Below, piece after piece: positions 26,660 through 36,957 of a stretch of DNA of 47,009 nucleotides (the stretch's first letter is position 1; each line of letters starts with the position of its first letter). The notes below the pieces were generated by a model. It searched no databases, was not told the origin of the DNA, and saw only the letters and a program-made list of their open reading frames with translations. The stretch is from Methanobacteriota archaeon (lineage in GTDB: Archaea; Thermoplasmatota; Poseidoniia; Poseidoniales; Poseidoniaceae). The position numbers and the translations under genes are program-made. The DNA lies in contig NZVG01000032.1 of the NCBI GenBank assembly GCA_002698145.1, forward strand, positions 28,415 to 75,423, written 5' to 3'.

Positions 26660-29600
26660 CTAATCCTGCCATTGGACCCAATCGCTTTGTCCTGGTTCAC
26701 GATAGTACCATGTTCCATCTTCACTCTGAGCCCACTCGGTCCCATCATCATCCATGCGTTGATCCACGATCCAACTCGTGTCTTCTTTTTCTTCCTCTTC
26801 GGCAGGAGGTGAACCAGTAGGGCCCGTTCCAGGTGCTGGACCACTCGGACCCGGTGCTCGGCCTGTTGGGCCACGAGCAGAACGTGGCTCATCGTCTTCG
26901 TCATCGTAATCGTCGTCCCAATCATCGTCGTCTCTGCCTGAACGCAAGGCCATAACAAGAAGGACAAGAACGACTGCGACAATAAGACCGATGAGGACCG
27001 CTCCAATGTAGTACAGGGTGCCACCTGCAGCAAAGAATCCGCCGAATGTGCCGGTGACCTCAATCTCGTAATTTTCACTTACTTGCCCCGCTGAAACGGT
27101 GATTGTTTGAGGGCCACTTTCCAGAGTTGTGACCTTGAAAGTACCTTGGCCAGTGTTTTCTACCGTACCGCGTCCAGTTGCATCAACTCGTGCGCTGCTC
27201 GGAACAGGGATGGGGTTTGCAAATCGGTCAAAGGCTTGAACGGTTATGTCGATGGATGCTTGTTGATCAACCTTGACTGCTGACAACTCAACTTCAATGA
27301 AGTCAACAATCATTTGCGGTGAAATCTTCAATTCGAACGTGTTGCTCGCACCGGGTGTGGAGTATTCCATGATGTGATCTCCAGCAGCTGAAGCTTGGTA
27401 TGCGTAGGAACCAGTGACGGAACCCGGGATGACTCGATCGGATAGGGAACCGTCCTCAATCCACTCAACATCTTGCGGGAAAGTGTTTCCATCGCTGTCT
27501 GTGCCTGTGATGCTAATATCAATCGATTCACCTGCATCCTCGTCGAAGGTATTCAATTCGTGATCGAGTGACACAGCCACTCCATGATAGACTGAGATGT
27601 CTATCGAGCGGGTGTAATTGAACCCATCTGCGTTTTCAACGTAGGCCAAAACTCGATAGTTTCCGACTGTGGTTGCCTCCCATTGGTAACCGTCTGCAAC
27701 AAATGTGCTTGTTATGTCGGTCACAACGCCGGCGTCTGTGTCCTCAAACATCCATGTCAATACATCCACGTCCAGTGGGTTCAAATCTCCGTCGCTCAAT
27801 GAAACAGAGAAGTCAATTGATTCATCTGCACTGATGTTGTAGACCGTTCCTGTATCACCGTTGGAAGCGATTGTGTCCATCGTGAACACCTGTATGATGC
27901 CCTCAGAAACTTCAACGTTGACAATTTCACTAAACAACTGACCGTCGAACGTGTACTCAGCACGCACAACATAGGCCGTCGTTGAGGCAAGAATAGGCAT
28001 GAATTCTGTTTCATCAGAGAGTGTGTACAAGAGGACGGATTGTTCGCTCCAATCGGGATGAGCAACGGTCCAATTGACATCAATCGTCCAGCGATTTCCT
28101 TTTCCGTCGCTCGCCTTGGCTTTGACAACGAAGGTCTCATCAGCAGTCATACTGTACGTTTCACCGTCAGCATCCTCGGAATCAACAATCAGGACCATGT
28201 CGACCATGATACCCTTGGTAACATTGATTGTGATGGACTCAAAAATGGTCTCATATTGTGCGGAGATGACGCGTCCACCCAAGCCACTCGGAATCCATTG
28301 AACGGGATGATCGAGTGTGATGTTCAATGCACCATCCGAAATCGACGTCCAGTTGGCAAGTGGTAGCACGACTGGGAGTCGATTTCCTTGAACGTCAATG
28401 CGTGTCGTGTTGAGGAAAACAACATCATCAGCTGTGATGTCCCATGCGGATGGAACGATCTCAAGTGACGCCATTTGCCCATGGCCTGTTTGTATCGGAA
28501 TTGAATCCGAGAGACCAATCGCTGAGGTGAGAGAGAGTTGCCACATACCGACTGTGTTGGCGAAGTACATGTTCGTCGCTTCGCTGTAAAGCCCATCGTT
28601 GACGCTGTAGGAAAGAGCACCTGCCTCAGTGAGAGGTATGATGTTTCTGTACTGATCGTACAACGTTGTCGTAATTTCACATTCTGTTCCAGCAGGAACA
28701 ACACCGCTGCATCCAGTTAGTTCAATGTCAGCAGGAGCACCCAATTCAACGAGAATGTTGACGACGATTGAGGTGGTTTCCCATGTAACCGTCACTGTTT
28801 GTCCGCCGACTGCATACGGTTGGAAGATGTCTCCGAACGTTCCACCCATGGTACCGTTGCTTGGAGTGAAGGTGATGCTCTCCCCTGGTACGGCATTTCC
28901 ATGTTGATCAACCACGTCTGCAGACAGTTCAAGGGTTTCATCCGCAGTAATTGTTGCAGTAAGAGGTGTAACGACCAAATCAACCGCAGCGCCTGGTGTT
29001 ACAGTCACACTTTCATCTTCGCAGATGACACCGAAACAGGCAGTCACGGTATGCGTGCCTACGGTTGTCGGCGTGAACAATCCGGTCGAGTCGATGCTGC
29101 CGCTGCTTGCAGACCAAACAACAGGCACACTTGCAACAAGTGAATTGTAATCAAAGGTCGAAGCGCTGAATTGTACTGCGGAATCTGCATCGGTCGTCGT
29201 TGCTGTTGGTGAAATGGTGACGGAATCAATGTCTGTGTAATTCATCAACAGCAGTGGACGCTTGGACAAGGTCTCCTCACTGTTGTCAGCGAACTCAACC
29301 TCCATCCATCCTTGTGAAGGCGTTCCAATAATGACCCAACTGTGGACACCGTCAATGTACATCATTCGGTGACCCAAATTGAAGTTGATTGTCGTATCAA
29401 TCGCTTGAAGATTGCTCATGAAGAATGTGTCGATTGGTGTTGAATCATAATCAACACCCGCCTGCATACCCGGAGCAGCCCACAAAGCGGCTCCGGTTCC
29501 GTTCCATGTCGCAGTGGTTTCCGACCAGCCTGTGGTGATGACTCTGTGCACTGTGAAGGTCATTCCTGTAGCACCTGCTCCGAAGATAAAATCTTCAAGA

Positions 29601-32600
29601 TGCATGGCCAAACCGACAGAGTGAACGTTCATGCTTGGGTTGAGTGGAATCTGCCCGAAATCAGCGCTCAGCAACATACGATATTCGTCTTGTGAAGCAT
29701 CAACACCGATTATGTTCATGTCTCCCTCAAGGTTTGTCTCAGTAAGTCCGCTGTAAATGGACACATCTTGGACGTTGGTGTGAGCAAGTTCCTCGATTTC
29801 ATTGCCAGTTTGGAATTCGTACGTCCACGTATGGTCGTTGTTGTCTTGCGTTTGGGGGTCGCCGATTCCAACAATCCATCGAGATGAAGAGGGACCGGGG
29901 ATGGATCCGTTGACCGCTTGAACCCACCATTCAAAGGTGGAGCCAGGGTCAACCGTGTCTGCAAAGGTGAAGCTTGTACCAGTGATCTGATTTGAGGTCG
30001 CCGACTTGAAGGTGTATTGGCCGGATTCGTTACGAATTGTAACGATGTATCCCGTTGCACCAGCAACTGTGTTCCAATTCAGAACTGGCTTGTCGAGTGA
30101 CTCCAACAGATTGTTGGTCGTATCGTACAGCACTGCACCGTCGAGTGGAGAGAGGAGTACAGGCTGAGCAGGGGGAACGACACCCGCAACGTTGTCGACG
30201 TAGTCGACTCGCAGTGTTGGACGCAAGGACTCCGTTGCATATTCGCCAGAAGCAAACGTGTGGAGACTGCTTCCTGAACCAACCATCTTGAGTTGGATGG
30301 TCATCGTTTGATTACCATTTGCAATGTTCGATTGTGCAAGCGATGTAATGTCCCATTCAAGCCATCCAGACGGAGAAGTCACTGGGAGTGTTGAGCGTGT
30401 AATTTCAGTCGTGCTGCAGGTCGGCGATTGAAGCGCAGTGACGCCGGATTCAGTAAAGGTGGAACATGCATGCGCACTGACCGTTAGTGGTGAAACGCCG
30501 GCGACCTGGGTGCGGTACAATTGGAGCATTGTCGAGGTCGGAGTCATTGCACTGGGCCATGGCATCTGTGATAGATCAAACTCAATGAAGACTTCATGGT
30601 CACCCGATGAACTTGCACCAAGTTTGAGCGTCGTACTGCCTCCAAAATTGGTATTTAGTCCCGAAGAGACTGTGTAGGTGTCCGGCGCACCGGGTAACAA
30701 TCCTGTGTCTGAGAAGATGGAACCACTCGAGAGATTTATGGTATGATTTCCTGCTCCATCATCGTAGCCTTGGTCTTCAGGAATTCGGAATTTGTTAACT
30801 TGCGACCATTCACCAAACCGAACGTAATCGTCAACAACAACTTGAACGGACAATAATCTCCAATAAACCCAGGTGTCGCCTGTGTCTTCTGCCTCTTGAA
30901 GCGTCAACGTTGTCGTGGCAGCATCCCAAATGAGATTATTTTCGCTCAGTTGTGTAGAATTCCACAGATCGATACAGCCTAGACCCCGTACCATTCTGTC
31001 ATCGCCACCGAAACACAGGACGTATCCTGATTGATTCGAGGACGGAGGTGTCCATGTCATGTTCACTTCATCTGCTCCTGAAGGTCGGGGCTCTGAAAGA
31101 TTCCAGAGAGTCGCTCCGTCGACAGGCAACAATCCAGTTGGGTTTGATGCGACGTAAGGATTGGTCATTCTGTAGGTGATGTTGAGCGATGGACGAAGAT
31201 CTGCACTTACTTCGTTGCTTGAGTACATGTCAATTCTGCCATCAACGCTGCTACCATTTTCTTCAGCTTGGACGAGGAAGTCAAGACTTGTCGCACCGTT
31301 TGCAACCGCTTGCTGCAACATACCGGTGATGCCACCGGTTTGGTACGGGTCATCCCAGAAAATCTCTTCTTTTCCGTAATACGGAATGTCTGTGTCCGTT
31401 GAATGATAAGCACCGGGCGTGTTCCATTGGGTCGAGTTGGTTGCATTGTTCCAGTTGGCATCACCATCGAAGGCTGTGTTAATCTGCGATGCACTCCAAA
31501 ACACTTCTCCGTAACTGGTGGATTTTGTATTCAAAGTGAAGAAGGCATCCATGATTTCATAGGTGCCGTTGATTGGTAGTTTCGTTAGGTCAACGGAAAT
31601 AATGAACGATGAACGCTGCGAAGTACCGCTGCTGTACCCTGAGCGACCGACGCTTATTGTTCCTGAATTGAAGAGATTAACGTTGGAAGCTGCAGAATCG
31701 AGTGTTGTATCAGTAAGGAATCCTGACGGTTCGTTTAGATTTGGCAAGAACCCTCCTTCGGAGACATTGATGTAACCCCACGTACTGTTAATCTCGTTTC
31801 CTATATCATGTGGAATGTGGAAGACCGAACTCGTCGAGCGAGGTCCGAGCATCTCATCGTTCACGGGTTGAACAAACCAACGAATGCTTTGGTTGGTTGC
31901 AAGGTCACTCGATGGTTGGAAGGAAAGTGTTTGCAAATCGAACAAGGCTGGTTCGGCTCGAGAGTCGTAAATCGAGAATCCTTCCATGATATCCGTTGGG
32001 TCGTTTTGGATGAAGACCTTCCAATCATCGATGTTGGCTGCATTGGAGTGCGTCCACGACATGGTAGGTCGAGTCGAGGGTTCCGGAACGTGCCCAGTCA
32101 AATTCCACTCGATTGAACCATCCGCGGGCATGGCATTGCTTGCTGCAACGCTTGGGATCGCTGCGGTCCCGTCTGTCCATGTGAGATTCAACCAAGGCCG
32201 CTGCGTCGACAAACCTTCGCTGCTGGTGAAGGTGATGAGGTCATCGGATGAATCGCTCGTCATCAATGCAACAGAGAGATATGAGTCGCCGTTGGCGAGG
32301 GCAGCCTGCACCAACTCCGTTACATCCCAATCCATCCAATCGGCTGATGCAGATTCGCTAAGATCGCTCAATGAGCCAACATCGGAACCGATGGCTCGGC
32401 CACCGTCGGCAGACCAGCTGTTGGTACCGTCGTAGGTCGAATTGTTGAGTCCTGTTGTCCATGCTTGCAGGACCGGGCGGACTGCGATCTGAACGTTCGT
32501 GTCCGACCCCGCCTGTGCCCACATCGATAATTCAGCGTTGGTGACACGTGCGTTGCTCGGATTCGGTACTTGGTTCAATGGAATCTTGATCAGCGCACTC

Positions 32601-35600
32601 GTATGATAGCCGCTTCCCAATGCACCAACCTTGAGCGTCGTGGAACTGGAATGGTTTTGCTGGCCTTCAACCCCGCTTTCAGCAACCCATGTGTCGATGA
32701 AGTGAGGAAGTTGGAGATCCGGCATGGCCTCATGGTGACGTATCTCAACTGCCGCACTGGTTGACGAGAGGTTCCAAGTAACCAATGAAGGGAGTTTGAA
32801 ATGGAAGGTTTCTGACCAATTACCGAGTTGGTTGGTTGAGGATATGGCTCGAACACGCCAATACCATGTCTTTCCATCATCCAAATCATTGGTTGGCGTA
32901 AACGAATCGTTCGCCAGGTTAAATCCAGAATTGGACCATGATGTCTCAATCATCATATCGTTGCTGTCAAATGAGTTCGATGTATCCATTTGAACAGCAT
33001 AGCCGCTGATACCCACAGACGATGAATGGGTCCAGTTCATCGTCGGACGGTGAACTGGCTCAGGATTGATTCCGGGTGCAATACTCCATGTTCCGTTGAG
33101 TGGAGTGACGGGTACAGGTTCGGTTGGGATTGCGTTTGAACCCGGGACATACACAAAGGATAACTCAGGACGTTTCGCCTCTGCAGCAGTACCGGGATGG
33201 AAGAGTACGTCACGAATCTGCCCACTTCCTGCACCAACGATTCCCAGAATGAAATCTGCAGAATGGTTGTCACGCATCGCATTCTGAACCGCCAAAGTAA
33301 CGTTCCAATTTACGGAGGAGCTGGATGTAAATCCAGAGCCGATTGTGACCGTGTCGAGAAGTGAGGAACGCTCGGTTCCTTTTGCACCAACACTGTTCCA
33401 TGTGTTTGTTCCGTCATAGGTTGCCCATGTTGCTCCTTCTTCCGTCCAATCGTGTTGTGTGTTTTCCCAAGCGCCTACAACAGGGGTACCGAAGGGGAAG
33501 TCGCTGAGATAGAACTCGAGATTCGCTGATTCAACAGCGTAGCCTGTCGGTAGGAAGGTTGCGGAAAGGTCGCATCCAAACAATACCGTGGTTTCAGAGG
33601 GGATTGTGTTGTAGGAAACTTGCAATTCCGTTTCAGTACCGTAGTTCGAATTCGGCATGCCGGAATCAATGTAGGTATCTGCGCATGCAGGGTGGAGACC
33701 GTCCGAACTCGCATTCCCTTGCTTCAACCGGAATTCGTATCGATCGCCACCCAGCCATGTTGAATTCATAGCACTGATGAGGAACGAAGAATACGACCAT
33801 TCTCCGTGACGACCGTCAGAGTCGACGTGAAGCATTCGCCAGTTGTACATGTGGCCTGATTCAAGACTCTCAGAGCCCGTAAAACTCAATTCTCCATCCG
33901 ATGGGGCAAAGTCAGTGTCGGTTCGGGTATCGATCAGCGCTACACGGTTGTGGAACAACGGATCGGTCGATAGTTCGAAAATCATGTCATACGAAGACGA
34001 GGTGGACGCTGTCCATGTGAGTGTTGGCGTCGTATTTCCGGTGAAATTGTGTCCGGTCTGGTTCCACAGTGACTCTCCGTCCCATGGAGAAGTGAGCGAT
34101 GGTGCAACCGTAACGGGTGTTGACCAGTCGTATTTGATGTAAAGGCGTGGCTTATCATCGTCGTTGGTTGCATCTGAAGAGTGGAATGTAACCGAATCCA
34201 CGCCATTGTTTGCGGCATAAGCACCGTTTTGAGAACGCGTGGTTAGTGCAAAATCGATTGCACCCGTGTTTCCAGCATCGACGTGTTGTTGTAGGACAGT
34301 GGTCAAATCAAACGAAAAGTCATCAGAAATTTGCGAACCAAAGACGCCTGAATCACTGGCGGTGCTGAGTAACCCTCTTCCACCGCTCTTCCACCATTGA
34401 TTGGTTTTCTTTCGCAACCACGTCAGTTCGCCCTCAATCCATGACCCATCGTTATCCATTTCGTGCAATGCCAACATTGCCGTACCACTCGAGGTGGAAC
34501 GAGTCAGATCCAATGAAGCATCGAGGATTGTGGCGTTTGAATGCATTCCCAATGCATCGAATGATATTCTGAAATGGGGTATTGACTCCTTGTTCGAAGA
34601 TAGCTTGGCTTCCAATGTGGCTGAGGAACCATAATTTGTATTCTTGCTGTGTTCATCAGCTACGGCATCTTCGATAAAGGCAAAATCACTTGAAAGATCG
34701 TCAACATCGACTGTGATTGAAGCTGTGCCGTCGTTGTTGAGCGTGACATCATGACTTGGTAAGAAGAAATTACCACTCGTCCACGAACTTAGGGTACCGG
34801 TTGAATCCATTGCTCGCATCCTGTAGTGCATGTATGTTCCGTTCTCAAAAGCATCAGAGGAAGGAATACCTAGGGAACCTGTGGTCCCTGAAAACGTGAA
34901 ACTCGATGCATGTACATCTGAGTTATACAGCCAGTTGTAGTTGTCTTGTTCGCTCTTGAAATCGTCGTCGAGGGAGAGTTGCACCTCAGCCATAATTCCT
35001 GAGAATCCGGACCATGTCATGCTCGGCGTTAAATCCGCAGAGAGAATGAAATCACCCGACATGAGAGGCGCACCATCGTCGATGAAATTTGGAGAAATTT
35101 GGCCGCCAGAGCCGGCGGTTGCTGTGGAAGAGTCCACTCGAAGGCTTGGGCGGTCTGCCGCATTAAGGGTTTCATTCATGGCACAATCGTATTGAGAGCC
35201 GTGAGCAGAAACAAGGAGTTCAAATGCAGAGGCACCTGATGCGACAGCGCTCTGAGCCAGTGCCGTAACGTTCAGTTGAACACTTGATGAACCACCGGAT
35301 GGACCAAGTGGAGAGGTTACGACCGGAGGCTCCCAACCCGAGCGGTCAGAATCATCCTCTGCACCCGGTTCGGCCCACATTAAGAGCCCATCACGAGAGC
35401 TCCATGTAGCGTTTTCATCCCAAGTGACACTCGTCGAAGCGGGGTAAACAGCAAGTCCGTTGGTCGGCCCTGAGTTTGAACATACAAGATCCAAACGTGC
35501 TGAGTGGATGGTATCGGTCGAAGCGTAACTGAGCGGGAACGAGATCAGGAGTCGCGCCTCACTTGTTCCTGATGCACCCAGAAGTCCGGTGTCCTCGCCC

Positions 35601-35812
35601 GCATAGTCATCGTTCGGATAGTCAGAGTCAATGTATGTGTCGAGTGAAGGATTGATCGTCGAAACGACGCGTTGTACGGTCGGTTCTTCTTCCAGCAATT
35701 CCGGTGCAGGGAAGGCAGATGGTACAAACACATCAGCAAGAAGGAACATCAGAATTAATGTCAAAGCAGTGAAGACATTTCGGTTTGTGGTGCTGTTTCT
35801 CATGGCGCTCAT
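26660..35812 (-). CDS. Giant surface protein with about seven DNRLRE domains, fibronectin/Ig-like repeats and a membrane anchor
   Basis: A 3050-residue protein. Residues 13-35 are a signal peptide. DNRLRE-type domains (pattern 'DTYIDS..PN.NYG....L.v') begin at about residues 56, 378, 709 and 1037, so a DNRLRE plus fibronectin-III-like unit repeats every roughly 327 residues. At least three more follow up to about residue 2260. Interleaved modules read 'RPTMNWTHS....YAVQMDTS...W.WRVRA'. From about 2265 to 2900 the chain is Big/Ig-like repeats (WSASSGSIDSTGLFTP and similar). One transmembrane helix (about 2930-2957) is followed by an Asp-rich, then Pro/Gly-rich cytoplasmic tail ending in EDGTWYYREPGQSDWVQWQD. 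An alternative Met lies at residue 4. Likely a long adhesin or surface fibre binding particles or polysaccharide; function is inferred from domain types. Confidence 0.87.
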   Translation of the reverse strand: MSAMRNSTTNRNVFTALTLILMFLLADVFVPSAFPAPELLEEEPTVQRVVSTINPSLDTYIDSDYPNDDYAGEDTGLLGASGTSEARLLISFPLSYASTDTIHSARLDLVCSNSGPTNGLAVYPASTSVTWDENATWSSRDGLLMWAEPGAEDDSDRSGWEPPVVTSPLGPSGGSSSVQLNVTALAQSAVASGASAFELLVSAHGSQYDCAMNETLNAADRPSLRVDSSTATAGSGGQISPNFIDDGAPLMSGDFILSADLTPSMTWSGFSGIMAEVQLSLDDDFKSEQDNYNWLYNSDVHASSFTFSGTTGSLGIPSSDAFENGTYMHYRMRAMDSTGTLSSWTSGNFFLPSHDVTLNNDGTASITVDVDDLSSDFAFIEDAVADEHSKNTNYGSSATLEAKLSSNKESIPHFRISFDALGMHSNATILDASLDLTRSTSSGTAMLALHEMDNDGSWIEGELTWLRKKTNQWWKSGGRGLLSTASDSGVFGSQISDDFSFDLTTVLQQHVDAGNTGAIDFALTTRSQNGAYAANNGVDSVTFHSSDATNDDDKPRLYIKYDWSTPVTVAPSLTSPWDGESLWNQTGHNFTGNTTPTLTWTASTSSSYDMIFELSTDPLFHNRVALIDTRTDTDFAPSDGELSFTGSESLESGHMYNWRMLHVDSDGRHGEWSYSSFLISAMNSTWLGGDRYEFRLKQGNASSDGLHPACADTYIDSGMPNSNYGTETELQVSYNTIPSETTVLFGCDLSATFLPTGYAVESANLEFYLSDFPFGTPVVGAWENTQHDWTEEGATWATYDGTNTWNSVGAKGTERSSLLDTVTIGSGFTSSSSVNWNVTLAVQNAMRDNHSADFILGIVGAGSGQIRDVLFHPGTAAEAKRPELSFVYVPGSNAIPTEPVPVTPLNGTWSIAPGINPEPVHRPTMNWTHSSSVGISGYAVQMDTSNSFDSNDMMIETSWSNSGFNLANDSFTPTNDLDDGKTWYWRVRAISSTNQLGNWSETFHFKLPSLVTWNLSSTSAAVEIRHHEAMPDLQLPHFIDTWVAESGVEGQQNHSSSTTLKVGALGSGYHTSALIKIPLNQVPNPSNARVTNAELSMWAQAGSDTNVQIAVRPVLQAWTTGLNNSTYDGTNSWSADGGRAIGSDVGSLSDLSESASADWMDWDVTELVQAALANGDSYLSVALMTSDSSDDLITFTSSEGLSTQRPWLNLTWTDGTAAIPSVAASNAMPADGSIEWNLTGHVPEPSTRPTMSWTHSNAANIDDWKVFIQNDPTDIMEGFSIYDSRAEPALFDLQTLSFQPSSDLATNQSIRWFVQPVNDEMLGPRSTSSVFHIPHDIGNEINSTWGYINVSEGGFLPNLNEPSGFLTDTTLDSAASNVNLFNSGTISVGRSGYSSGTSQRSSFIISVDLTKLPINGTYEIMDAFFTLNTKSTSYGEVFWSASQINTAFDGDANWNNATNSTQWNTPGAYHSTDTDIPYYGKEEIFWDDPYQTGGITGMLQQAVANGATSLDFLVQAEENGSSVDGRIDMYSSNEVSADLRPSLNITYRMTNPYVASNPTGLLPVDGATLWNLSEPRPSGADEVNMTWTPPSSNQSGYVLCFGGDDRMVRGLGCIDLWNSTQLSENNLIWDAATTTLTLQEAEDTGDTWVYWRLLSVQVVVDDYVRFGEWSQVNKFRIPEDQGYDDGAGNHTINLSSGSIFSDTGLLPGAPDTYTVSSGLNTNFGGSTTLKLGASSSGDHEVFIEFDLSQMPWPSAMTPTSTMLQLYRTQVAGVSPLTVSAHACSTFTESGVTALQSPTCSTTEITRSTLPVTSPSGWLEWDITSLAQSNIANGNQTMTIQLKMVGSGSSLHTFASGEYATESLRPTLRVDYVDNVAGVVPPAQPVLLSPLDGAVLYDTTNNLLESLDKPVLNWNTVAGATGYIVTIRNESGQYTFKSATSNQITGTSFTFADTVDPGSTFEWWVQAVNGSIPGPSSSRWIVGIGDPQTQDNNDHTWTYEFQTGNEIEELAHTNVQDVSIYSGLTETNLEGDMNIIGVDASQDEYRMLLSADFGQIPLNPSMNVHSVGLAMHLEDFIFGAGATGMTFTVHRVITTGWSETTATWNGTGAALWAAPGMQAGVDYDSTPIDTFFMSNLQAIDTTINFNLGHRMMYIDGVHSWVIIGTPSQGWMEVEFADNSEETLSKRPLLLMNYTDIDSVTISPTATTTDADSAVQFSASTFDYNSLVASVPVVWSASSGSIDSTGLFTPTTVGTHTVTACFGVICEDESVTVTPGAAVDLVVTPLTATITADETLELSADVVDQHGNAVPGESITFTPSNGTMGGTFGDIFQPYAVGGQTVTVTWETTSIVVNILVELGAPADIELTGCSGVVPAGTECEITTTLYDQYRNIIPLTEAGALSYSVNDGLYSEATNMYFANTVGMWQLSLTSAIGLSDSIPIQTGHGQMASLEIVPSAWDITADDVVFLNTTRIDVQGNRLPVVLPLANWTSISDGALNITLDHPVQWIPSGLGGRVISAQYETIFESITINVTKGIMVDMVLIVDSEDADGETYSMTADETFVVKAKASDGKGNRWTIDVNWTVAHPDWSEQSVLLYTLSDETEFMPILASTTAYVVRAEYTFDGQLFSEIVNVEVSEGIIQVFTMDTIASNGDTGTVYNISADESIDFSVSLSDGDLNPLDVDVLTWMFEDTDAGVVTDITSTFVADGYQWEATTVGNYRVLAYVENADGFNYTRSIDISVYHGVAVSLDHELNTFDEDAGESIDISITGTDSDGNTFPQDVEWIEDGSLSDRVIPGSVTGSYAYQASAAGDHIMEYSTPGASNTFELKISPQMIVDFIEVELSAVKVDQQASIDITVQAFDRFANPIPVPSSARVDATGRGTVENTGQGTFKVTTLESGPQTITVSAGQVSENYEIEVTGTFGGFFAAGGTLYYIGAVLIGLIVAVVLVLLVMALRSGRDDDDWDDDYDDEDDEPRSARGPTGRAPGPSGPAPGTGPTGSPPAEEEEKEDTSWIVDQRMDDDGTEWAQSEDGTWYYREPGQSDWVQWQD

Positions 35813-35851
35813 TCGACCTAAGGTGTGGGAGGTTATGACTGATTCGGCGTA

Positions 35852-35871
35852 CGCCCCCCTTTAGGGGGGCG
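35852..35871. promoter_or_regulatory. GC-rich perfect inverted repeat between the giant surface gene and rfcS
   Basis: An 8-bp perfect stem (CGCCCCCC / GGGGGGCG) with a TTTA loop lies in the divergent spacer, about 40 nt from the giant gene start and 63 nt from the rfcS start. It is too GC-rich and too close to both starts to be an ordinary terminator. An operator or a 5' leader structure is more likely. The call rests on symmetry alone. Confidence 0.45.
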
Positions 35872-35933
35872 CCAACTTTGTACCAAAAAAATGCAACCGA
35901 ATGTTGAAAGATGCTCGCCAATCTCTTTGTCTT

Positions 35934-36890
35934 ATGAGCGAACTCTGGGTGGAACGACATCGCCCTCAGAGTGTTGATGAAATTCGAGGCCAAGCCTCCG
36001 TAGTAAGCCGTTTAACTGTCTATGCTGAGCATAAAGAATTCCCTCATCTTCTCTTTGCAGGACCGCCAGGCACAGGTAAGACGACGGCCGCAATGGCGCT
36101 TACAAAGGATGTTTTTGGAGAGCATTATCGAGATAATTTGCTCGAAATGAATGCATCCGACGAGCGAGGATTGGATAAAATTCGATCAAAGGTCAAACAA
36201 TTCGCTCGAACACAGCCCTATGGTGATGCCAAATTCAAAATCATCTTTCTCGATGAATCCGATGCTTTGACCAACGATGCGCAGGGTGCATTACGACGAA
36301 TAATGGAACAGTATGCCGAAACCTGTCGCTTCATTTTGTCTTGCAACTACTCATCAAAAGTCATCGAGCCGATTCAATCACGTTGTGCAGTGTTCCGATT
36401 CCGTCCACTTGCTGACTCAGAGGTTCTCGATCAAGTCAAGCATGTCGCAAGCGCAGAAAACGTTACACTCGAGGAAGATGCAGCCGAAGCACTCGCTAAG
36501 ATTGCTCAAGGTGATTTGAGAAGAGCAATTACGGCTCTCCAAGTTTCAGCAGCAATCAGCGATACAATCACTCGGTCAATCGTCTATGAAACCTCTGCAA
36601 CCGCTCCACCTGAAGCCCTCCATCAATACATTATGGCCTGCAAAGACGATGGTTTTCATGTTGCCCGACGACGTCTCCAAGATTTGTTAAACAAATACGG
36701 ACTTGCAGGCACAGATTTTGTTGGTCAACTTCATCGCGAGTTGTACAATGTGGATTTCATATCGGAATTGAACAAACTTGACCTGACAGAAATCATGGCT
36801 GAAGTTGATTATCGCCTTGTAGAGGGCGGTGGAGAACGGATTCAACTCGATGCTATGACAGCGAAACTTGTTGCAATGCTACGCGATTAA
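35934..36890 (+). CDS. rfcS: Replication factor C small subunit (clamp loader)
   Basis: An AAA+ ATPase of the archaeal clamp loader that, with the large subunit, opens and loads the PCNA ring on primer-template DNA. It has 318 residues from the ATG at 35934 (MSELWVERHRP); the longer frame from 35901 adds eleven unaligned residues. Visible motifs are Walker A GPPGTGKT at 43-50, Walker B FLDESD at 105-110, the arginine-finger SRC motif in QSRCAVFRF, and sensor 2 in GDLRRAI. The C-terminal collar domain is helical. It is divergent from the giant surface gene across a spacer with a perfect hairpin. The archaeal type supports assignment to Archaea. The large subunit is not in the window. Confidence 0.96.
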   Translation: MSELWVERHRPQSVDEIRGQASVVSRLTVYAEHKEFPHLLFAGPPGTGKTTAAMALTKDVFGEHYRDNLLEMNASDERGLDKIRSKVKQFARTQPYGDAKFKIIFLDESDALTNDAQGALRRIMEQYAETCRFILSCNYSSKVIEPIQSRCAVFRFRPLADSEVLDQVKHVASAENVTLEEDAAEALAKIAQGDLRRAITALQVSAAISDTITRSIVYETSATAPPEALHQYIMACKDDGFHVARRRLQDLLNKYGLAGTDFVGQLHRELYNVDFISELNKLDLTEIMAEVDYRLVEGGGERIQLDAMTAKLVAMLRD

Positions 36891-36911
36891 TAATTCACTT
36901 TCACTTTTCAA

Positions 36912-36942
36912 AACCTGTCGCCATCAATGAGGTGAACAGGTT
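36912..36942 (+). repeat. Stem-loop downstream of rfcS
   Basis: AACCTGTCGCC and GGTGAACAGGTT can pair as an 11-bp stem with one G-T pair and a one-base bulge around the loop ATCAATGA. It lies 21 nt after the rfcS stop and 15 nt before a small ORF. It may stabilise the 3' end of the rfcS message or shape the leader of the small ORF. It lacks a T-run just after it, so it is not a bacterial-style terminator. Confidence 0.4.
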
Positions 36943-36957
36943 GATCCTCGGAAAAGC

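Noticed and set aside
26660-35812. Short-period tandem DNA repeats or a CRISPR-like array inside the giant gene.
   Set aside because: Repeats are long, divergent protein domains of about 327 residues; no short identical direct repeats with spacers were seen.
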